DNA of 64,000 nt from CBDCVN01 sp965223045 (GTDB lineage Bacteria > Deinococcota > Deinococci > Deinococcales > Trueperaceae). The stretch lies in contig CBDCVN010000013.1 of NCBI GenBank assembly GCA_965223045.1, positions 5,084,001 to 5,148,000 of the forward strand, in the 5' to 3' direction. The position numbers and the translations under genes are program-made. This document shows positions 57,690-64,000 of the stretch, in pieces. Under the pieces are notes generated by a model. The model made no database searches. It was not told the DNA's origin and saw only the letters and a program-made list of their open reading frames with translations. The first letter of the stretch is position 1; every line of letters starts with the position of its first letter.

Positions 57690-58349
57690 TAATATTATCT
57701 CCTTTATGCATCAATGAATTAAGGTAAGTGTTGTGTAGGCAATTCACCTTCATAAAGGTACACACTTGCCTTTAGGTAAAAGTTGCCTCTCCCACAGCTT
57801 TTGTAGATGAATACACTATACACCCTCATGTATATGTGGATATTTAAAGCTAAGGCGTTTTAATAAAAACCTTTATGTTTTGAGAGGCAACTAAAAACAG
57901 CTAACGAATTTACCTGCAAAATCACTAAGCAGATTTAAAACTTGTTTTCAAACTTCTTTTATTTCCTCCTAACTTTTTCCTTTAAGGAATGCTGGATCTT
58001 GAAGCTTCAGTACGAGAGCCATTTAATGATTGTTTGGTATGAGTTTGTTAATAGTTCTTTAATTGATAAAGGCCATGAATGAAAAAGTTATTAAAAGCGT
58101 ATAGGCTTGATTCGTAAGTAAAATGCACTAGTTTCACTTCATAAAGGACTGATTGTGGGGCTCAAGAACTAGCTTATTAATTTCCCATAAACAGCAGTTA
58201 ATTATAAACCCTCTCATTTACTCAATCTTTAGTCAGAGTTAAGAAGAAAATAGCAATGCAATAAAGCGAGACTTGATAACATGCCACTCTCTCCTAAGTT
58301 TTTTCTTGGCTACTGTAGGTTAAAGTGCTAATACTTGCTGTTAGCTTTG
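57690..58349. other. Intergenic region upstream of the metalloprotease
   Basis: About 660 bp, AT-rich, with no supported gene on either strand. The first 120 bp contain repeated AAGGTA/TTACCT-like short motifs in the protease leader. Nothing else is recognised. Confidence 0.45.
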
Positions 58350-58522
58350 TTAAGGATCAAGGTAATTATTTGGTCTTAGCAAGCCTTGAGCTTTAAAAAA
58401 CGAGAGTTGATCAAAATAGCCTTTTTGGTGCACAATTTGATCATTTTTAACTTGAAAGAAGCCGCATCCTTTTAATCCTATTGGATCTTTCCATATAATT
58501 AAGAGCCTCTCTTAAGTTTGGG
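58350..58522 (-). pseudogene. C-terminal remnant of a SnoaL/NTF2-like protein
   Basis: Reading the minus strand to TAA at 58350-58352 gives DPIGLKGCGFFQVKNDQIV and KGYFDQLSFFKAQGL, the characteristic end of SnoaL-type NTF2-fold proteins. Upstream the frame shifts (RHYPNLREALNY appears in another frame) and the N-terminal part is gone. It lies directly next to the large nuclease-transposase gene, so an insertion may have removed the rest. Confidence 0.6.
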
Positions 58523-58563
58523 TAGTGCCGCTGAAACCTATACACTAAGGTTACAGTTGATTA

Positions 58564-61329
58564 TCACTGAGATAGTCCTAAATCATGGTTATAACGTGTT
58601 CTCTTATTAAAGTCCTGAAAACAGTCTACATCAACTGCTTTAGAAAGTAAAAAATCAAGGAAGTTTATACCTTTATATTTACAGGTTTGATAAAGGCTCA
58701 ACAGAACTACATAATCCTTCATACCCTGTTCACTTACTTGGCCATTAAACAGGGTTCTATGATTTGCAAATGCTTTTACAGCATGTTCAGCATAATTATT
58801 ATTCCATGGAACACCATCATAATCGAGGAAAGTAAATAACTTGAGAGTGTTCTTTTTAAATCTTTTTTGATATTTCTCAGCCAATTCAGAATGATATTTT
58901 CTATTCGCAATTTGCTTGAGATATTTTTGAACTTCTGGCTTATGTTTGTTCAAATGTCTTTTCTTCAAGCCATATTTGTCTATAGTTACAACTATTCTCC
59001 GTAGTAAAGTTGCAAAATCTTTAACCATCTCTTTATATTCTTCATCAAAAGCGTTCTGGAGTAAATCTTTGTTTAAATCTCTGATCAAATGAACAAGACA
59101 CTTTTGTTGTGGACAGTCAATAGAATCATAAGCTGAATAGAAATCTGTGATGAGTACTCCACTGAAATCTTTTAAGAATTCAAATAAAAACTCACCTTCC
59201 CGCGTTGATTTGTACATAAAAACGGCATCTTCTATATTTGTGAATACCCATATATAGCCCCTTTCCTTTTGTAGCTTAATACTTGTCTCATCAGCGTGTA
59301 TCAGATGACTTGTAGCAACTTTATGGAGTATATTTTCGTATGTTTTTTGATAGAACTCAGCAGCATCTGACTTAAGATCATATAAGGACATAAGTGGAAT
59401 TGAGATAGAAAATACATCGGACAAAGATTTTTGAATTAGTTGATAAGACTGTCGATTTGTAATGTATTGGTATATACACCAGCTTATTAAACCATGACCA
59501 TACCTTTGCTTGATATTGCGATACTCCATAGGCACAAAGCTTTTTTGGCATCTTTTGCACTTGTATGAAAATGTTGTATATTGCACTATCCATCTTTTGA
59601 CTCCCCCTGATGAAAACCTTAAATCAATTACATCTTTTTTTTTTGGATATTCTAGTACGTGTAAATCTTCATGCTTACATTGTGGACATTGATTAGAGCT
59701 GACCAAAATAGACTTATTTATTTGATTGACCTTTTTAACTAATTTTTGTTCTCGTACCTGAATTCGTTTGAGGGTTTTGTTAGTACGTATAAATATCTTT
59801 TCTCTTTGGTAATCGAAGTAGGAACACTTGTTTATATATTCAAAATCTTCATGAAAGAACCTTTGCTTTTTGAATCTATAGTCCATATTCCGTACTACGT
59901 TTTGAGCATCAGCTATATTTCGCCCTTCAATATTTTCCTTGTTTGAATCAGATAGAATTTTATAGATGAATTCAGTTACTCTCTGTAAAGCTAAACAGTC
60001 CTCAATATTATATTGGATCAGCTTTTCTTTTAACTCAGTATCACCGGTTAGTTCCCATCTTTTTCGCCAAACTAGACTTTGAATTCCTGACGATTCGTTA
60101 CTCTTCCACGAAAAACCTAAGTAGACCGCAATATCTTTAAGGCTATTGGAATAAGTTGGAAAGTAAATTGTTGAATGGATTATACAGAATATATCAATGC
60201 ACTTGTTTAAAATGTCATCAAGCCATTTTCTATCTTTGTCATCAAGACTTTTCCCCATCTTTTTCAGAAAAGCTATTTCATAGCTTCCATAGTGATAAAT
60301 GCAATAGTCATCGTATTGCTTCAATTCCTGTATGAACTGATTAAATATAAATTCTTCCTGTTGCTTGCTATCAGCCCAGAATGAGTAATGCTTTGTCGAA
60401 TTATTTTTGACGACAATTAGTCCAATTAGGTAATCAAACCCTTGGTCTGGATCTCCTTCAATATCTAAGTATATAAGAACTGGAGATTTGGACATCTTGA
60501 AGTTACCGTAAATGTATATTTTGTTTTCACGAATTGCTAGTGCTTTAAGAGCTCCATAATGAATAATGCTTTTGGTTTTTACCCTTTTACCTCGTTTTCT
60601 TGGGCGAAAAGTATAGGAATATTGTGTGACAGTGAATATGCCGTTTTTGTTCTGCTTTTTGATTTCTTTTGCACTTGTTCCTGACAATAAGCTTAAGTTA
60701 TCTTCTTCTCTAGCCTTATCTCTGCATAAATCTTTGAATTCACAGATAGTGCAATGAGAGTTTAGAAGCAGCTGTGCAATTGTCTTATCATTCTGGTATT
60801 CTTTTATCTCTTGAATAATTTTGCGAACTTGATGAAGATAGGTCTCGACTTTTACTTGTGTTTTTCGTTGTGTGGAACCATAGATGATCTGAGCGTATAG
60901 TGGAACTTTCTGTTGGGCAATGCCTATGACATATGCATGAAAAGCACTAAGAATTCTGTGGCTTTTGTGAACCCTGTCATTTTTATAGAATTGGATAGGC
61001 GCATAATGAAAAGAGCCTAATACCGATTCACCGGGGGCTTTCACTAGGACATTAGGGTTAGCCTCAAGTTCTGAATGCTCAAAACGGGAGTTAAATATAA
61101 TTTCCTTGCCCTTCTTGAGGTCTGAAAAAAGTGTCGGATCAGTTTTTAAGAAACCATCCACTCCGTATTTAGCGAGGAGAGATTCTTTTACTTTGTTCTT
61201 ATATTCGTTATTCAATTCATCTTGAAGAATTTCATAATCGGACTTGTTGCCCTGTTTGCCCTCAGACTTTAAGAAAGCTTTGTATTTACAATTCAAATAA
61301 CTTTCAAAAATCATACTAGTTATTTTCAT
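58564..61329 (-). CDS. RecB/Cas4-like nuclease, RNase-H-like exonuclease, zinc ribbon and IS66-type transposase in one protein
   Basis: The 921-residue protein has four parts. Residues 1-215: a TM0106-type RecB-like nuclease with a Cas4/AddB-like iron-sulfur cysteine set, one Cys near the N terminus (LNCKYKAFL) and three at about 190-200 (HCTICEFKDLC). Residues 285-460: an RNase_H_2/DEDD exonuclease-like domain with YLDIEGDPDQGFDYLIGL, YHYGSYEIAFL and YNIEDCLALQRV. Residues 545-605: a zinc ribbon (CPQCKHED, CKRCQKSF). Residues 640-905: an IS66-type DDE domain with HADETSIKL, ITDFYSAYDS and NNYAEHAVKAFANHR. It is uninterrupted. The codons are A/T-rich, CTCGAG is absent, and I could not find terminal repeats or an IS66 TnpB helper nearby. 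Confidence 0.82.
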   Translation of the reverse strand: MKITSMIFESYLNCKYKAFLKSEGKQGNKSDYEILQDELNNEYKNKVKESLLAKYGVDGFLKTDPTLFSDLKKGKEIIFNSRFEHSELEANPNVLVKAPGESVLGSFHYAPIQFYKNDRVHKSHRILSAFHAYVIGIAQQKVPLYAQIIYGSTQRKTQVKVETYLHQVRKIIQEIKEYQNDKTIAQLLLNSHCTICEFKDLCRDKAREEDNLSLLSGTSAKEIKKQNKNGIFTVTQYSYTFRPRKRGKRVKTKSIIHYGALKALAIRENKIYIYGNFKMSKSPVLIYLDIEGDPDQGFDYLIGLIVVKNNSTKHYSFWADSKQQEEFIFNQFIQELKQYDDYCIYHYGSYEIAFLKKMGKSLDDKDRKWLDDILNKCIDIFCIIHSTIYFPTYSNSLKDIAVYLGFSWKSNESSGIQSLVWRKRWELTGDTELKEKLIQYNIEDCLALQRVTEFIYKILSDSNKENIEGRNIADAQNVVRNMDYRFKKQRFFHEDFEYINKCSYFDYQREKIFIRTNKTLKRIQVREQKLVKKVNQINKSILVSSNQCPQCKHEDLHVLEYPKKKDVIDLRFSSGGVKRWIVQYTTFSYKCKRCQKSFVPMEYRNIKQRYGHGLISWCIYQYITNRQSYQLIQKSLSDVFSISIPLMSLYDLKSDAAEFYQKTYENILHKVATSHLIHADETSIKLQKERGYIWVFTNIEDAVFMYKSTREGEFLFEFLKDFSGVLITDFYSAYDSIDCPQQKCLVHLIRDLNKDLLQNAFDEEYKEMVKDFATLLRRIVVTIDKYGLKKRHLNKHKPEVQKYLKQIANRKYHSELAEKYQKRFKKNTLKLFTFLDYDGVPWNNNYAEHAVKAFANHRTLFNGQVSEQGMKDYVVLLSLYQTCKYKGINFLDFLLSKAVDVDCFQDFNKRTRYNHDLGLSQ

Positions 61330-61484
61330 AAGTTACCCTAAAAAGTCCTGTTGAAAACAAGAATCACTCACGTTGCCTAGTTAGTATTAGGTGCTTATTT
61401 AGTACATACACCTCAATAGACATGTATTCATAAAGATAATTGAACTTTTCTTGTCGCAGAGATGAATAGTGGCTAAACTCTTCC

Positions 61485-64000
61485 CTAATTGGAGTCATAG
61501 GCAAGGTTAGGAGCCAACCACCGCTCCACACTTTCCACAGTTATCCTTTTACGTTTAGCATAATCCTCAACCTGATCTTTAAGAATTTTCCCTACACCAA
61601 AGTACTTGCTTTCAGGATAGGCAAAATAAAGCCCGCTCACACTGGCAGCAGGGTACATAGCATAGTGCTCAGTAAGGTTAATGCCAGTGTGTTTTTCTAC
61701 CTCTAGAAGCTCCCACAGCAACCCCTTCTCAGTATGATCAGGACAAGCAGGATAACCGGGGGCAGGTCTAATGCCACAATAGGATTCTTTAATAAGCTCT
61801 TCATTGCTAAAGCTTTCGCCTTTGCTATAGCCCCAAAATTCTTTGCGCACCCTTTCGTGCATGTGCTCAGCAAAAGCTTCAACTAATCTATCAGCTAAAA
61901 CTTTCACCATAATGCTGTTATAGTCATCATGATCTTTGACATAGTTTTTGGCAAGCTCTTCTGCACCATGTATAGTTACAGCAAAAGCTCCTAGATGATC
62001 AGTTATTAGACTACCTTTGGGGGCAATGAAGTCAGACAAAGCAAGGTTGTGTTGCCCTTGGCGTTTGCTATGTTGCTGCCTTAGTGTATGTAGAATAGTT
62101 AAAATCTGCTTACGAGCTTCATCCTTATAAACTTCTATGTCATCATTACAACTATTAGCAGGGAAAAAGCCTAAAACTGCTTTAGCTGTAAACTTTTTAT
62201 TTGCTATTACGTTTTGCAGCATTTCTCGAGCATCATCAAAAAGCTTACGAGCTTCCTTACCAATAACTTCATCATCAAAAATTTGAGGATAGCGTCCACT
62301 CATTTCCCAAGCTATAAAAAAGGGTGACCAATCAATATAATCCAAAAGTTTTTCTATAGGGTAATCAGCAAAAGTTTTAATTCCTAAAAATGATGGGGTT
62401 GTGGGGTTTTCATAACAAAGTTTGGGACGATTTGCCCTAGCTTCTGCCAAGCTTATAAGGTGTTGCTTTTCTTGTCTGGTAGCATACTGTTCACGGATTT
62501 TTTTATATTGTATAGTAATTTCTTCAGCAAATTGGGGTTTTGTTTCGGGGTTTAATAACTTGCTTACCACATCTACAGCTCGGCTAGCATCAAGTACATG
62601 CACAGCCTCGTTGGTATAGCTAGGAGCAATTTTCACAGCAGTGTGGGCTCTGGAAGTAGTAGCACCACCAATAAGTAAAGGCAATTCAAAACCTTGACGG
62701 GTCATTTCTTTAGCAACATGCACCATCTCATCTAAGGAAGGAGTGATTAACCCTGACAGACCAATAATATTTACCCTTTCTTCTTGGGCAGTTTGCAAAA
62801 TTTTCTCAGCAGGAACCATTACACCTAAATCAATAATTTCATAATTGTTGCAGCCTAGCACTACACCAACAATGTTTTTGCCAATATCGTGAACATCGCC
62901 TTTTACAGTAGCTAGTAGAATTTTGCCTGCATTTTGGGTGGTGTCACCAGTTAGTTTTTTTTCGGCCTCAAGATAAGGCAGCAAGTAAGCAACAGCTTTT
63001 TTCATGACCCTAGCACTCTTTACCACTTGGGGCAAGAACATTTTCCCTTCACCAAATAGGTCACCTACTATATTCATACCGTCCATTAAAGGACCTTCAA
63101 TTACTTCTAAGGTTTTATTATAAAGGTGTCTAGCTTCTTCGGCATCTTGATCAATATATTCAGTAATACCTTTAATAAGTGAATGCTTTAAGCGTTCTTG
63201 AACACTTTTTTCACGCCAGCTTAGGTCTTTCACCTTGCTTTTACCCTTATTTTTAACTGTTTCAGCAAAGTTAACTAGATTTTCAGTAGCTTCACTATTA
63301 CGGTTTAGCAAAACATCTTCAATCAGTTTTAAGAGCTCTTTGGGAATTTCTTCGTAAACCTCGAGCATCCCAGCATTAACAATGCCCATATCCAAACCAG
63401 CCTTAATAGCATGGTAAAGAAAGGCTGCATGCATTGCTTCTCGCACAGTGTTATTCCCTCTAAAGGAAAAACTTACATTACTCACTCCACCAGAAACTAG
63501 TGCTTTAGGAAGATTTTCTTTAATCCATCTAGTAGCATTTATAAAATCTAAGGCATAGTTATTGTGTTCTTCTATGCCTGTAGCCACAGTAAGGATATTA
63601 GGGTCAAATATAATATCTTGAGGTGGAAAGCCCACTTCATCAACTAAAATATGGTAGGCACGTTTGCAAATGTCAATACGCTTCTGGAAGTTATCTGCCT
63701 GCCCCTGCTCATCAAAAGCCATTACTACTACTGCAGCACCGTAACGGTGGATTAGCCTAGCTTGCTTTTTAAAAGCCTCTTCCCCTTCTTTTAAGCTTAT
63801 AGAGTTAACCACTCCTTTACCTTGAATGCATTTTAAGCCTGTTTCTAAGACAGACCATTTGGAGGAATCAACCATAATAGGTAGTTTGGCAATATCAGGT
63901 TCGCTAGCTATGAAATTCAAGAAGGTTGTCATTACTTTTTCAGACTCTAATAGCCCCTCGTCCATATTGATGTCAATAATTTGTGCACCCCCTTCAACCT
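61485..64000 (-). CDS. metH: Cobalamin-dependent methionine synthase, 5' end beyond window
   Basis: The frame is open to the right edge; about 838 residues are visible. In order: the pterin-binding domain (AQIIDINMDEGLL, IMVDSSKW, DPNILTVATGIEEH), the cobalamin cap (MNIVGDLFGEGKMFLPQVVKSARVM cited as FGEGKMFLPQVVKS), the B12 domain with GDVHDIGKNIVGVVL providing the cobalt His, GLSGLITPSLDEM and LLIGGATTSRAHTAVKI, and the activation domain with RPAPGYPACPDHTEK. It transfers methyl from methyltetrahydrofolate to homocysteine. The homocysteine-binding N-terminal domain would lie outside. No cobalamin riboswitch can be judged from here. Confidence 0.95.
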   Translation of the reverse strand, partial: VEGGAQIIDINMDEGLLESEKVMTTFLNFIASEPDIAKLPIMVDSSKWSVLETGLKCIQGKGVVNSISLKEGEEAFKKQARLIHRYGAAVVVMAFDEQGQADNFQKRIDICKRAYHILVDEVGFPPQDIIFDPNILTVATGIEEHNNYALDFINATRWIKENLPKALVSGGVSNVSFSFRGNNTVREAMHAAFLYHAIKAGLDMGIVNAGMLEVYEEIPKELLKLIEDVLLNRNSEATENLVNFAETVKNKGKSKVKDLSWREKSVQERLKHSLIKGITEYIDQDAEEARHLYNKTLEVIEGPLMDGMNIVGDLFGEGKMFLPQVVKSARVMKKAVAYLLPYLEAEKKLTGDTTQNAGKILLATVKGDVHDIGKNIVGVVLGCNNYEIIDLGVMVPAEKILQTAQEERVNIIGLSGLITPSLDEMVHVAKEMTRQGFELPLLIGGATTSRAHTAVKIAPSYTNEAVHVLDASRAVDVVSKLLNPETKPQFAEEITIQYKKIREQYATRQEKQHLISLAEARANRPKLCYENPTTPSFLGIKTFADYPIEKLLDYIDWSPFFIAWEMSGRYPQIFDDEVIGKEARKLFDDAREMLQNVIANKKFTAKAVLGFFPANSCNDDIEVYKDEARKQILTILHTLRQQHSKRQGQHNLALSDFIAPKGSLITDHLGAFAVTIHGAEELAKNYVKDHDDYNSIMVKVLADRLVEAFAEHMHERVRKEFWGYSKGESFSNEELIKESYCGIRPAPGYPACPDHTEKGLLWELLEVEKHTGINLTEHYAMYPAASVSGLYFAYPESKYFGVGKILKDQVEDYAKRKRITVESVERWLAPNLAYDSN

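Overview
The window is a 64-kb stretch of a low-GC bacterial chromosome; no source is given and lineage cannot be proved from it. Hints: a DUF4388 (PATAN-type) protein, SARP-like regulators with long helical-repeat tails, cobalamin-dependent ribonucleotide reductase and methionine synthase, a NurA-like nuclease, and many start codons only about 5-8 nt downstream of a TATAAT-like -10 box (leaderless or nearly leaderless mRNAs). This combination reminds me of the Deinococcota and relatives, but other deep-branching lineages remain possible. Lipoproteins and a Skp/OmpH-like protein suggest a diderm envelope. The palindrome CTCGAG is strikingly frequent (about 45-50 by eye against about 8 expected), but I found none inside the transposase genes.

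Layout. 1-2.3 kb: 5' part of class II ribonucleotide reductase, tRNA-Pro(GGG), and an Mrr-like nuclease fused to a ParA-type ATPase. 2.3-14.6 kb is a decaying signalling region: fragments of a SARP-like regulator, a very large kinase/ATPase/GAF/histidine-kinase gene broken by an IS5-type element and by a 536-bp mini-element, its probable NarL-type response regulator, an IS630-type element, a dead fabH, and an intact SARP-like regulator. 14.8-22.8 kb: a repeat-stalked secreted subtilase, a small K+ channel, hisC, a small secreted protein, and an ABC ATPase and solute-binding protein lacking a nearby permease. 22.9-24.3 kb: an IS701-like transposase. 24.7-30.9 kb: SDR/TetR pair, a Rieske oxygenase behind leuS, and a small secreted protein.

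31.1-36.4 kb: nuoKLMN, tightly overlapping but without nuoA-J. 37-39 kb: an M42 aminopeptidase and a DUF4388 protein. 39.5-46.1 kb: a phosphosignalling cluster (zinc-ribbon Ser/Thr kinase, vWA protein, zinc-ribbon FHA protein, pseudokinase-PP2C fusion) that resembles TerY-P-type triads, convergent with a NurA-like nuclease gene. 47-53 kb: a Skp-like lipoprotein, a VapBC-type toxin-antitoxin pair, a sortase with its overlapping VIT/vWA target, and a small secreted-protein gene interrupted by an IS5-group element. 53.4-57.7 kb: a frameshifted membrane-anchored lipase and a lipoprotein metalloprotease. 58.5-61.3 kb: a 921-residue fusion of a Cas4/RecB-like nuclease, an RNase-H-like exonuclease, a zinc ribbon and an IS66-type DDE transposase, the most unusual gene here. 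61.5-64 kb: most of metH, running off the right edge.

Two themes cut across the window. Transposition and gene decay are heavy: five transposase genes, one small unknown element, dispersed palindromic repeats and at least six broken genes. Second, three genes for secreted proteins share an upstream direct repeat of GTTAAG with an 11-bp period, implying a common response regulator of the PhoB/OmpR type.
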